NCBI GenBank assembly: GCA_017613735.1
Contig: JAGADF010000003.1
Span: 1 to 57,487 of the forward strand
Length of the DNA stretch: 57,487 nt
Direction of reading: 5' to 3'
DNA from: Clostridia bacterium
Lineage (GTDB): Bacteria > Bacillota > Clostridia > Oscillospirales > Acutalibacteraceae
Shown here one piece after another: positions 34,739-43,016 of the stretch; position 1 is the first letter of the stretch; every line of letters begins with the position of its first letter. Made by a program: the position numbers and the translations under genes. The notes beneath the pieces were generated by a model. It had not been told where the DNA came from. It did not search any database and worked only from the letters and a program-made list of their open reading frames with translations.

Positions 34739-35974
34739 TTAACCTTGCGGAGGCTGACCGCCCTGCGGAGGCTGACCTCCCTGAGGAGGCTGACCGCCCT
34801 GAGGAGGCTGACCGCCGGGGCCGCCGCCCATACCGTCTGCAAACTGATTCTGAAGCTCGGTTATCTGAGTGCCGTTTGAATAGACCGTACCGCCGTTTAC
34901 CGTTGCCGTGCCGTCATAGTCAAAGGGTGACTGACCGTTGACGCTTACCGTGCCGCCGTTGATTACGATATTGCCGTTTGAGTCAATGCCGTCGGTATCG
35001 CCCTGCGCCATATTGATTGTAATTTCGCCGCCGTTTATTTCAACCGTGGGCGTAATTCCCTCAATCTTCTGTGCGGCGTTGATTCCGTCGTCGTCCGCGC
35101 TTATATCGATTGTTCCGTTGTTTATTACAACGACTGTTCCCTCTATTCCTTCGTGAGCGCTGATTTTATACGTTCCGCCGTTAATTGTTACGGTGTTGTC
35201 CGCGTGAATACCGTCGTCGCCGCTTGTAAGCGTGAATGTTCCGCTTTCAATTGTCGTGTTGTTGTCGCCGTGAATTGTATCGCCCTCACAGTCAAGAGTA
35301 AAGGTTCCGCTTTTTATTACAAGGTCGTCCTTGCCCTTGATACCCGTGTTTTTCGCATTTACGGTAAGGTTAATGCTTTCTATTGTAAGCGTGTCTTTGC
35401 CGGTAATGCCGTTATTGAGATTGCCGTTTACCGTCAGCGTTCCGCTTCCCGCAATAACAAGGTCGTCCTTTGAATAAACGCAGGCGTTGGGCTCTTCGTC
35501 CGCTTCGGAGGAGTATTTGTCGTTATATGTGTAACTGCCGCCGTCCGAAAGCGTGTTTGCAGTTCCTTCCGAAACATAAATCGTTGCGCTCTTCGCGTCA
35601 TAAACATAAATTGCGCTTGAATACGAGCAGGCGATATTTGCGTTACTGAGTATAAGAGTTACCTCTTCGCCGTCGGCGTCTACAATTATTCTTCCGTCGG
35701 AAAGCGTTCCGCTTATTTCGTAAGTGCCGCCCGAGGTTACGGTAATAACCGAGCCGTCTGCAACTGCGCCGTCGCCGTTAATACTTACGGAGCTTCCGTT
35801 TAAGCTGATTGCCGTCGAGCCGTCTTTTGTAACGGAAACTTCGCTTATGTCAGAGGATGAAACCGTTGAATCCGAAGAATCACTGCCCGTTTTTTTCAGC
35901 GTGCAGGCAGTAAGTGAAAATGCCAGCATAACGACTGCTATAATCACCGCCGTTATCTTATATGTTTTTTTCAT
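34739..35974 (-). CDS. Cthe_2159-type carbohydrate-binding surface lipoprotein
   Basis: A 411-residue lipoprotein (lipobox LTAC near residue 24). A Ser/Asp-rich linker leads to a long parallel beta-helix of repeats such as INGGTYKISA, VINNGTIDIS and DDGIHADNTVTINGG, the signature of the DUF4353 family. The founding member, Clostridium thermocellum Cthe_2159, binds polygalacturonic acid and cellulose. The C-terminus has four QPPQGG-type repeats, probably a wall-spanning or flexible tail; the 18-bp DNA repeat at 34741-34815 may vary in number. AAAGGAGG precedes the ATG. The gene is divergent from the VTC/DUF4956 operon and appears to share its two-component control. Confidence 0.9.
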   Translation of the reverse strand: MKKTYKITAVIIAVVMLAFSLTACTLKKTGSDSSDSTVSSSDISEVSVTKDGSTAISLNGSSVSINGDGAVADGSVITVTSGGTYEISGTLSDGRIIVDADGEEVTLILSNANIACSYSSAIYVYDAKSATIYVSEGTANTLSDGGSYTYNDKYSSEADEEPNACVYSKDDLVIAGSGTLTVNGNLNNGITGKDTLTIESINLTVNAKNTGIKGKDDLVIKSGTFTLDCEGDTIHGDNNTTIESGTFTLTSGDDGIHADNTVTINGGTYKISAHEGIEGTVVVINNGTIDISADDDGINAAQKIEGITPTVEINGGEITINMAQGDTDGIDSNGNIVINGGTVSVNGQSPFDYDGTATVNGGTVYSNGTQITELQNQFADGMGGGPGGQPPQGGQPPQGGQPPQGGQPPQG

Positions 35975-36050
35975 ATTAACTCCTCCTTTGAGTTATGAAT
36001 TGTTTACATTTAATTATTCAGTCGGGCGTCTGTCCCGTGTCTGTGTCTGA

Positions 36051-36131
36051 ATTGTAAACGATGAACCTAAAACCAACCTAAAGAAAATAAATTTTTTTCT
36101 TAAGGTTCTCTTTAGGTTGCCCGTTTATACT
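36051..36131. promoter_or_regulatory. Divergent promoters with mirror-image response-regulator half-sites
   Basis: On the plus side, CTTAAGGTT (36099-36107) and CTTTAGGTT (36110-36118) are spaced 11 bp and end 7 bp before -10 box TATACT (36126-36131); no -35 box is present. On the minus side, CTTTAGGTT (36083-36075) and TTTTAGGTT (36072-36064) are spaced 11 bp and end 7 bp before -10 box TACAAT (36056-36051), again with no -35. Tandem 11-bp half-sites replacing the -35 are typical for activators of the OmpR/PhoB family. The regulator at 37674 is the natural candidate. Confidence 0.75.
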
Positions 36132-36158
36132 GTGGTCAGAACGAAGGAGGCGTCGCAA

Positions 36159-36893
36159 ATGAAAGCAATCAGACAAAGCTTCGAGCGATACGAAAAGAAA
36201 TACTTCTTAACACCTGCGCAGTACAAACTGCTGAAAGAAAGGCTCAACGGATTTATAAAGGCGGACGAGTACCCGACATATACATTATGTAATATATATT
36301 ACGACACGGACGACTACCGTCTTATAAGAGCCTCGCTTGAAAAACCTATGTATAAGGAAAAGCTCAGGGTAAGAAGCTACGGCGTACCGGACGATAACTC
36401 AAATGTGTTTGTCGAGCTTAAAAAGAAATATGACGGCGTAGTTTATAAAAGAAGAATAACGTCAACTCCCTTGGCGGCGCAGTCTCTTCTCAAAGGCTTT
36501 AATCAAGCGGGACAGACAAATCAGATTTCAAACGAAATCAGTTATTTTCAGCGGTTTTATAACGCAAAGCCGAAGGTCTTTATTTCTTACGACAGGGAAG
36601 CCTATAAGGGAATCGACAATCCCGACCTGAGAATCACGTTTGATACGAATATGCGTTTCAGGCTTGACAATCTTGATTTACGATCTGGCGATTACGGCGA
36701 GCCGATTATTCAGACGGAAAAAATACTTATGGAAATAAAGATTCCCGGTGTATGTCCGCTCTGGTTAAGCAGACTTCTCAGTGAATTTAAAATCTACCCG
36801 ATATCTTTTTCAAAATACGGCGAATGCTATAAAAACCATATTCTTAAGAACAATAAAAATATCTTTGCGAAGGAGGCGCTTTTAAGTGCTTGA
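36159..36893 (+). CDS. VTC-domain protein
   Basis: A 244-residue protein with the VTC (CYTH/TTM-like tunnel) domain: basic pairs in RYEKKYFLTPAQY, IYYDTDDYRLI, KLRVRSYG, VELKKKYDG and YKRRI. In yeast this domain makes polyphosphate from ATP; the role of stand-alone bacterial copies is not settled. The start at 36159 follows AAGGAGG. It overlaps the DUF4956 gene by 8 bases. In other Clostridia such genes cluster with DUF4956, CotH and Cthe_2159 genes, as partly seen here (no CotH in view). Transcription should start just downstream of the operator at 36099-36131. Confidence 0.88.
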   Translation: MKAIRQSFERYEKKYFLTPAQYKLLKERLNGFIKADEYPTYTLCNIYYDTDDYRLIRASLEKPMYKEKLRVRSYGVPDDNSNVFVELKKKYDGVVYKRRITSTPLAAQSLLKGFNQAGQTNQISNEISYFQRFYNAKPKVFISYDREAYKGIDNPDLRITFDTNMRFRLDNLDLRSGDYGEPIIQTEKILMEIKIPGVCPLWLSRLLSEFKIYPISFSKYGECYKNHILKNNKNIFAKEALLSA

Positions 36894-37566
36894 AACATTA
36901 CTCGGTTTTTCATCAATTATTTCGGGTTCAATTACCCTCACGTCATTTTTAATCTGCACGGCGGTATCTCTCGTGCTCGGTGTTCTTACCGCCCTCGTGT
37001 ATAAGCATAAAAACCGTTGCTCGCAGTCGTTTGCGATTACTCTTGCGATTCTTCCCGCGATTGTCCAGGTCGTCATAATGCTGGTAAACGGCAATATAGG
37101 AGCGGGCGTTGCGGTGGCAGGCGCGTTCTCGCTTGTCCGCTTCCGCTCGGCTCCGGGCACGGCAAAGGAAATCGGAGCAATCTTCCTTGCGATGGCAATA
37201 GGTCTTGCAACGGGAATGGGCTATGTAACGCTCGCGGCGCTGTTTTTCGCGATAATCGGTTTGTTTATGCTCGCGCTTAATCTTTTGAAATTCGGCGACG
37301 ATGACGAAAATGAACGCACGCTGAAAATCACGATTCCCGAAAACCTCGACTATGACGGAATATTTGACGACCTTTTCAGTCAGTATACCGAAAAATCAAC
37401 TCTTGAAAAGGTCAAAACCTCAAATATGGGAACGCTTTATGAATTGCAGTACAGCATAATTCTTAAAAGCAGGGAAATACCCAAGGCGTTTATTGACGAA
37501 ATCAGAACGAGGAACGGAAACCTCAATATTACCTGCAGTAAGACAGGAACAAAAGAAACCCTTTAA
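36886..37566 (+). CDS. DUF4956 membrane protein
   Basis: A 226-residue protein with four or five N-terminal membrane helices (about 15-130), including the conserved loop FSLVRFRSAPGTAKEIGAIF, and a cytoplasmic alpha/beta tail with LKITIPENLDYDGIFDD. This is the DUF4956 family, of unknown biochemical role. The GTG start at 36886 has AAGGAGG 9 bases upstream and overlaps the VTC gene, so the two products are made together and probably form a complex. A hairpin at 37589-37615 follows. Confidence 0.88.
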   Translation: MLETLLGFSSIISGSITLTSFLICTAVSLVLGVLTALVYKHKNRCSQSFAITLAILPAIVQVVIMLVNGNIGAGVAVAGAFSLVRFRSAPGTAKEIGAIFLAMAIGLATGMGYVTLAALFFAIIGLFMLALNLLKFGDDDENERTLKITIPENLDYDGIFDDLFSQYTEKSTLEKVKTSNMGTLYELQYSIILKSREIPKAFIDEIRTRNGNLNITCSKTGTKETL

Positions 37567-37588
37567 CATACACTCTCCTTTAAGGTAA

Positions 37589-37615
37589 GGCGCGGATGAA
37601 ATATTCATCCGTGCC
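37589..37615 (+). terminator. Hairpin after the DUF4956 gene
   Basis: GGC-G-CGGATGAA pairs with TTCATCCG-T-GCC around ATA. The T-run (CCCTTTTATT) is delayed, so it may be a weak terminator. Confidence 0.45.
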
Positions 37616-37626
37616 AAACCCTTTTA

Positions 37627-37655
37627 TTGAATTAATTTCAGTTTTATTATATAAT
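37627..37655 (+). promoter_or_regulatory. Promoter of the two-component genes
   Basis: TTGAAT (37627-37632), a 17-base spacer and TATAAT (37650-37655), 18 bases before the regulator start. It lets the regulator be made independently of the VTC operon. Confidence 0.8.
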
Positions 37656-37673
37656 AATTCCGGTGGTGATTTT

Positions 37674-38354
37674 ATGCGATTGCTCATAGCTGAGGACGAG
37701 CTCAGCTTAGCCGAAGCTCTGACGGTGTTTTTTGAAAAAAATCAGTTTACTGTCGACTGCGTCAATGACGGTCTGTCGGCTTATGAATATGCGGGCGCGG
37801 ACGACTACGACGCGATTATTCTTGACGTTATGATGCCTAAAATGGACGGTATCGAGGTGCTCAGGCGGCTTCGCTCGGACGGCAATAAAACGCCTATAAT
37901 GATGCTTACCGCCAAGGCGCAGAAGGACGACAGAATAACCGGCTTCGACGCGGGAGCCGACGATTACCTGCCTAAGCCCTTTGAACCCGACGAGCTTCTC
38001 AGCAGGGTGCGGGCAATACTTCGCCGCCGTGAGGAATACCGACCTTCGACGCTTACCTTCTGTGATATTTCGCTCAATCCCGACAGCGATATGCTTTTGT
38101 GCAATACGGGTAAGTCCGTGCGGCTGAGCGGACGCGAATTTCAGGTAATGGAGCTGTTTATGCGCACTCCCAAAACCGTTCTTTCCGCCGACAGAATTAT
38201 GGAAAGAGTCTGGGGCTGGGATTCGGACGCGGAAATCAATGTCGTCTGGGTTCATATTTCAAATCTCCGCAAAAAGCTGAAAAATATCGGCTCGAAATCA
38301 ACAATTAAGGTAAACCGCGGTTTAGGATACATTCTGGAGGCTGAAAATGATTAA
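37674..38354 (+). CDS. OmpR-family response regulator
   Basis: A 226-residue regulator. The receiver domain has acidic Glu7-Asp8, phospho-acceptor Asp51 (ILDVMMPKMDG), Thr in MLTAKA and Lys in LPKPFEP. The winged-helix output domain includes LSGREFQVMELFM, VWGWDSDAEINVVWVHISNLRKKL and VNRGLGYIL. The start at 37674 is preferred to an upstream in-frame ATG, because it begins the receiver fold exactly and has GGTGGTG upstream. It overlaps the kinase gene by 8 bases. It probably binds the mirrored half-sites at 36064-36118. Confidence 0.94.
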   Translation: MRLLIAEDELSLAEALTVFFEKNQFTVDCVNDGLSAYEYAGADDYDAIILDVMMPKMDGIEVLRRLRSDGNKTPIMMLTAKAQKDDRITGFDAGADDYLPKPFEPDELLSRVRAILRRREEYRPSTLTFCDISLNPDSDMLLCNTGKSVRLSGREFQVMELFMRTPKTVLSADRIMERVWGWDSDAEINVVWVHISNLRKKLKNIGSKSTIKVNRGLGYILEAEND

Positions 38355-39600
38355 GAAGCTTCAAAAAGAGTTTATAACAATTTCAATTGCCGCCGTTGTT
38401 TCGGTAATGGTTCTTCTATGCGTTATCGTCAATGTCGCAAACTTTGTTTCCGTAAATTCAAAGCTCAACAATACGATTGAAATGATAAGTTCTAACAAGG
38501 GTATGATGCCCGATTTCAATCCTCCCGAAAAGCCGAAGGACGACAAAGGCGAAAAGCCGGATTCAAGGCGTTTTGACAATCAGTTTAACGAGGAAACTCC
38601 GTTTTCAACAAGGTTTTTCGTGCTTTACTATAACGGGGACGGAACTCTTATACGTTCCGACCTTGATAAAATTGCTGCCGTAACAAACAGCGATACCCGG
38701 AAGTATCTTGATATCGCCCTTGAAAAAGGGGAGGGCTACGGCTTTACGGACGGTTACAAATATAAGGTTACCATTCAGGAGGACGGAAGCTATTCGGCGA
38801 TTTTTCTTGACGATTACCGTGAAATGAGCTCGGCGAAAACAATTCTCTTTTTGTCAATAGCCGCAACCGTTATATGCAGCGCGCTTATATGCGTTCTTAT
38901 CGTCCTGTTTTCAAAAAGGGCGGTCAAGCCCGTGATTGAAAGCAATAAAAAGCAAAAGCAGTTTATTACCGACGCTTCTCACGAGCTGAAAACTCCGATT
39001 ACCGTTATTTCAACAAGCTTAAGCGTGCTTGAAATGGAGGTCGGCAAGCAGAAATGGATTGATAAATCGAAGGAACAGACCGAAAAGCTTACCGAGCTTG
39101 TCAATTCACTCGTAACTCTCTCAAAAACGGACGAGGAAACGCCGCTTAATATAAGGGAATTCAATATCAGCGACGCGGTTAAGGAAATTGCGGACTCGTT
39201 TTCGGATTTTTCGGAGCAGAACGGTCATAAAATTGAAACGAATATTGCTCCGTCAATAATGTATAACGGGGACGAATACTCTGTGCGTCAGCTTTGCTCA
39301 ATACTTATTGATAACGCCGTAAAGTATGCAAGCGAAGGCACGCCGATTAAATTCACGCTTGAAAAGGATAAAAAGGGCGTCGTAATCACAAGCGAGAACG
39401 AATGCGAAAACGTCAATACGGACGAGCTTGATAAGCTCTTTGACCGTTTTTACCGCGCCGATAAATCAAGAAGTTCTCAGACGGGCGGTTTCGGCATAGG
39501 TCTTTCAATCGCGCGCAGCATATGTCAGGCGCATAAGGGCGAAATAAAAGCCGTCTGCGACAACGGCCGTACGGTTAAGTTTATCGCAAAGCTCAGGTGA
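38347..39600 (+). CDS. Sensor histidine kinase
   Basis: A 417-residue membrane kinase. Two helices (about 9-35 and 163-188) enclose an extracytoplasmic sensor region of about 125 residues with a Pro/Lys/Asp-rich segment. The dimerisation/phospho-acceptor box is ITDASHELKTPITV with His212. The ATP-binding domain shows the N box (LIDNAVKYAS), FDRFYRADKSR and GGFGIGLSIA. It should phosphorylate the regulator encoded just upstream. The signal is unknown; linkage to a pectin-binding-type lipoprotein suggests a surface polysaccharide or envelope state. Confidence 0.94.
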   Translation: MIKKLQKEFITISIAAVVSVMVLLCVIVNVANFVSVNSKLNNTIEMISSNKGMMPDFNPPEKPKDDKGEKPDSRRFDNQFNEETPFSTRFFVLYYNGDGTLIRSDLDKIAAVTNSDTRKYLDIALEKGEGYGFTDGYKYKVTIQEDGSYSAIFLDDYREMSSAKTILFLSIAATVICSALICVLIVLFSKRAVKPVIESNKKQKQFITDASHELKTPITVISTSLSVLEMEVGKQKWIDKSKEQTEKLTELVNSLVTLSKTDEETPLNIREFNISDAVKEIADSFSDFSEQNGHKIETNIAPSIMYNGDEYSVRQLCSILIDNAVKYASEGTPIKFTLEKDKKGVVITSENECENVNTDELDKLFDRFYRADKSRSSQTGGFGIGLSIARSICQAHKGEIKAVCDNGRTVKFIAKLR

Positions 39601-39635
39601 ATGCTTTAAACTGAATTTCCAAGACGCATAAGGTC

Positions 39636-39664
39636 TTGATATACAGCCTTAAAAGTGATATCAT
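39636..39664 (+). promoter_or_regulatory. Promoter of the hydrolase lipoprotein gene
   Basis: TTGATA (39636-39641), a 17-base spacer and TATCAT (39659-39664), 29 bases before the start at 39693. No AGGTT half-sites are found here. Confidence 0.7.
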
Positions 39665-39692
39665 TTTATCAGACACTTATGGGGGGAAGCGA

Positions 39693-40673
39693 ATGAAGAA
39701 GATTAAAAATACTCTTGCCGTATTACTTGTTGCCGTTATGATTTTCTCTCTTTGCTCGTGCAAGGCGAAGAATGAGGAAAACACAACCGCTTCTGCCGAA
39801 GAAGCAACGACGACGGCACCGGTAACTACATCCGCCGAAGGCGAAACCGGTGAGAGCGAAACTGCCGAACCCACGCAGTCGCAGACTCAGACGACGGAAA
39901 CCGTTCAGACGAGCGAAAGTACGGAATATCAAACAGTAACCGAAAATATAACTTCTGCGGGGCAGGGCGAGGTTACCCAGACGGTTGTTCCCACGGGCGT
40001 TGAAACAATAACGGACGGCAGTAAAACCGTTGTTTTCCCTGCCGCTTTAAGAAACTCGCAGGACAAATATCCCGTGATTTCGTGGGCTAACGGCACGGGC
40101 TGTCCGACTCAGCTTTATATGAAGCTTATTGAAGAAATCGCCAAAGCCGGTTACATAGTTGTCGCCGATGCAACCGTAATGTCGGGCGACGGCGCGGCGC
40201 AGATTGATTCCATAAACTATATTTTCAATAAAAATAGCGACCCTTCAAGCATTTTCTCAAATAAGGTCGACACCGCGAAAGTCGGCGTGTGCGGTCAGTC
40301 TCAGGGCGGACGGAGCTGTGTCAACGCGGCTCAGAAGGATTCGAGAATACGCGCGCTCGTTTCAATAGCCGGCGCGTCAACTGCCGACGAAGCGAGGGGT
40401 ATCGGTATTCCCTGTCTGTTTTTAACTGCAACTAACGACAATATTGTTAAATCCTCCGACTGGTGTCTGCCGTCATATAACGCGGTCGCGGGAAGAGCGG
40501 CTTACGCATCCCTTAAAGGCGGAAACCACTTATCGTTCAACAGTATGTCCGGGTATACCATAGACTGGTTTAACGCCTATCTTAAAAACGACGCAAACGC
40601 CAAGGCTGTATTCTCAGACTCAGGCAAGCTCGCAAACGACGGCGCATGGCAGGACTTTAAGAATAAAAACTGA
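39693..40673 (+). CDS. Secreted alpha/beta-hydrolase lipoprotein
   Basis: A 326-residue lipoprotein: a signal ending LCSC (lipid Cys23), then a Thr/Glu/Ser-rich linker (about 28-85) and an alpha/beta hydrolase domain. The nucleophile elbow is GQSQGG with Ser203, the acid is probably Asp249 (TATNDN), and the base His279 (GGNHLSF). The oxyanion region WANGTGCP resembles chlorophyllase/dienelactone-hydrolase/PETase-like esterases. It should cleave esters outside the cell, perhaps acetyl or feruloyl groups of plant polysaccharides. The start at 39693 follows GGGGGG. It lies after the two-component genes but has its own promoter. Confidence 0.86.
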   Translation: MKKIKNTLAVLLVAVMIFSLCSCKAKNEENTTASAEEATTTAPVTTSAEGETGESETAEPTQSQTQTTETVQTSESTEYQTVTENITSAGQGEVTQTVVPTGVETITDGSKTVVFPAALRNSQDKYPVISWANGTGCPTQLYMKLIEEIAKAGYIVVADATVMSGDGAAQIDSINYIFNKNSDPSSIFSNKVDTAKVGVCGQSQGGRSCVNAAQKDSRIRALVSIAGASTADEARGIGIPCLFLTATNDNIVKSSDWCLPSYNAVAGRAAYASLKGGNHLSFNSMSGYTIDWFNAYLKNDANAKAVFSDSGKLANDGAWQDFKNKN

Positions 40674-40687
40674 ATCCTAAAAAGAAA

Positions 40688-40726
40688 AAAGCTCTATGGC
40701 GTAAATGCCATAGAGCTTTATTTTTT
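40688..40726. terminator. Bidirectional terminator between convergent genes
   Basis: AAAGCTCTATGGC pairs with GCCATAGAGCTTT around GTAAAT, with T-runs on both strands. Confidence 0.9.
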
Positions 40727-40729
40727 GAT

Positions 40730-41842
40730 TTATTCGAGCGTTTCGGAAGCTTTTTTAAGGCAGTCGATAATCGAAATATGCTGGGGACACGCGCCCTCGC
40801 ACTGACCGCACTCAATACAATCCGACGCTTTGTGCCCGTCCGCGGTAGCGGTAAGATACGCTTTCTTCGCTTCGTCAAGCTGACCGTTGCCCAGCTGAAG
40901 GTTAAGCGACGAAAAAATATCGGGTATGGGTATTTGCATAGGGCAGCCTTCGGTGCAGTAACGGCAGGCCGTGCAGGGCACGGTCGACGACTGACCGAGA
41001 ATACGCTGAGCTTCCTGTATTATTTTTTGCTCATCCTCGTTAAGAGGCTTGAAATCCTTCATATACGAGAGGTTGTCCTGCATCTGAGCGATATTTGACA
41101 TTCCCGAAAGAACCGTAAGAATTCCGTCAAGCGAAGCGGCGAAACGGATTGCCCAGGAAGCAGGCGACATATCGGGCGAATAATCCTTAAAAAGCTTAAG
41201 TATTTTTTCGTCGGGCTTTGCAAGCGCGCCGCCCTTGACGGGTTCCATTACGACTATTGATTTGCCGTGCTTTCTTGCAACCTCATAGTTGGCTCTTGAC
41301 GTAATTTTCGGATTTTCCCAGTCGGCATAGTTCAGCTGAAGCTGAACAAATTCAACGTCCGGATGCTCGTTGAGAAGCTTGTCAAGAAGCGCGGGCCCGC
41401 CGTGGAATGAAAAACCGTAATGCTTAACAAGACCTTTTTCCTTCTGCTCCTTTACAAAATCCCAGAGATGGAATTTATCGTACTTTTCGTAGTTGTTCTC
41501 CATAAATGAGTGGAGCAGGTAGTAGTCGAAATAGCCTGCGCCCGTTCTTTCGAGACTTGTGAAAAATTCCTTTTTTGCGAACTTTTCGGTCGGCGCAACG
41601 CTCGCATTGATTTTACTTGCGAGAGTATACGCTTCGCGCGGGTATCTTTCAACGAGCGCCTTTTTTGTCGCCGCCTCGCTTCCGAGATAGACGTAGGCGG
41701 TATCAAAGTACGTAAAGCCCGCCGCGATAAACATATCGACCATTTTCTTTGTCTGTTCAATATCTGTCTTGACGCCTTTTTTTGGCAGTCTCATAAGACC
41801 GAAACCGAGTTTTGGGGTATCTTTGCCGAAGTAGTCTGACAT
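40730..41842 (-). CDS. Aldo/keto reductase with C-terminal [4Fe-4S] ferredoxin domain
   Basis: A 370-residue enzyme. The N-terminal barrel has GFGLMRLP, FDTAYVYLGSE (catalytic Asp/Tyr), LASKI (Lys) and LLHSFMEN (His). The C-terminus carries two cysteine clusters, CTACRYCTEGCP and CIECGQCEGACP, which bind [4Fe-4S] centres. Such Fe-S aldo/keto reductases are common in Clostridia and probably take electrons from ferredoxin-like carriers. The substrate is unknown. The gene follows larC by 14 bases with AGGTGATACT before the ATG, so it is the last gene of the lar operon, which may point to a hydroxy-acid or carbonyl substrate. Confidence 0.9.
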   Translation of the reverse strand: MSDYFGKDTPKLGFGLMRLPKKGVKTDIEQTKKMVDMFIAAGFTYFDTAYVYLGSEAATKKALVERYPREAYTLASKINASVAPTEKFAKKEFFTSLERTGAGYFDYYLLHSFMENNYEKYDKFHLWDFVKEQKEKGLVKHYGFSFHGGPALLDKLLNEHPDVEFVQLQLNYADWENPKITSRANYEVARKHGKSIVVMEPVKGGALAKPDEKILKLFKDYSPDMSPASWAIRFAASLDGILTVLSGMSNIAQMQDNLSYMKDFKPLNEDEQKIIQEAQRILGQSSTVPCTACRYCTEGCPMQIPIPDIFSSLNLQLGNGQLDEAKKAYLTATADGHKASDCIECGQCEGACPQHISIIDCLKKASETLE

Positions 41843-41856
41843 AGTATCACCTCATT

Positions 41857-43008
41857 TTATTTGTTTTCAAGAATATTTCTCGCCTCAAAAACGGAAATAT
41901 CTTTACGGTTTGCAAGTTGCTTTATGTCTTCAAATTCGATTTTTTCCTTCGCTTCGCCGTAACCCTCGCTTCTTTTGATATGAACCGAGCCTTCCTCGCG
42001 GACGGTTCTTTCAAGCGTGTAACGGCTCGGCGAGTACTTTCTTATACCTATGGTTGTCGTGTGCTTGAAAATCAGCTTTGCGAATTCGTCCGCGAGAGAG
42101 GCTTTGCATATTACCGTAAAAAGATAGGCGGGTCTGCCTTTTTTCATAAATGCGGGAGTGATAAAGCAGTCGAGCGCGCCGTTTTCCATCATTTTTTCGG
42201 CGGCGAACGCCGCTTCCTCGCCCGTCATATCGTCAATATTGCAGGAAAGCTCGGCAACCGCGTCGTCTTCAAACTGAAAAACTCTGATTATATTTGCCTG
42301 ACCGATTTCCTTTGTGCCGCAGCCGATACCTATTTTTCCGACGGAGCCGAAGTCTGCTTTTTCGGAAAACTCGTTTACAAAGTATTTAAGTATCGCCGCG
42401 CCCGTAGGCGTGCACAGCTCAGTCTGAATATCGCTTTTGTAAAAGGGAACGCCGAGAAGTATGTTTGCCGTTGCGGGGGCGGGGACGGGAAGAACGCCGT
42501 GCTCGCACTTTACCGTTCCGTTGCCGACATTAACGGGCGAACAGACAATTTTTTCGGGATTGAGCCTGTTAATAAGAAATGAACAAACCGTAATATCTGC
42601 AATCGCGTCAAGCATACCAAGTTCGTGAAAATGGATTTCGGCTACGCTTGTCCCGTGCGCCTTCGCCTCGGCGTCGGCGATAAGGGAATAGATGTTTTTA
42701 ATATCGGCTTTTACCTTGTCGTTAACATTAAGGAAATCTACAATTTCGAAAATATCTTCAAGATTTCTGTGGTGAGAATGATGGGAATAATTTCTGTCGG
42801 GCGTTTCGCTTTCGCCGTTGATTGTAATATCAAGGTGAACTGCGTTAATGCCGTTGGATTCCTTTTCGCCATATACTATTTTCGTGTCGGGAAGATTAAG
42901 CGAGTTGAGCTGTTCAACCGTTTCACGTCCGTTTTCGGTAAGCGCGACAAGAGCGGACGCAATCATATCGCCCGCGGCGCCCATATTGCATTCGAAATAC
43001 AGATTCAT
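41857..43008 (-). CDS. larC: Nickel-pincer cofactor nickel-insertion enzyme LarC
   Basis: A 383-residue full-length LarC, which inserts nickel into the pincer precursor using CTP. The N-terminus YFECNMGAAGDMIASAL and a His-rich segment (NYSHHSHHRNLEDI) are typical. C-terminal motifs are LSCNIDDMTGE, PAFMKKGRPAYLFTVIC and TTTIGIRKY. In Lactiplantibacillus plantarum the gene is split by a programmed frameshift into larC1/larC2; here it is one open frame. It follows larB by 8 bases with site GTAGGTGAAAAG. Confidence 0.95.
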   Translation of the reverse strand: MNLYFECNMGAAGDMIASALVALTENGRETVEQLNSLNLPDTKIVYGEKESNGINAVHLDITINGESETPDRNYSHHSHHRNLEDIFEIVDFLNVNDKVKADIKNIYSLIADAEAKAHGTSVAEIHFHELGMLDAIADITVCSFLINRLNPEKIVCSPVNVGNGTVKCEHGVLPVPAPATANILLGVPFYKSDIQTELCTPTGAAILKYFVNEFSEKADFGSVGKIGIGCGTKEIGQANIIRVFQFEDDAVAELSCNIDDMTGEEAAFAAEKMMENGALDCFITPAFMKKGRPAYLFTVICKASLADEFAKLIFKHTTTIGIRKYSPSRYTLERTVREEGSVHIKRSEGYGEAKEKIEFEDIKQLANRKDISVFEARNILENK

Positions 43009-43016
43009 CTTTTCAC

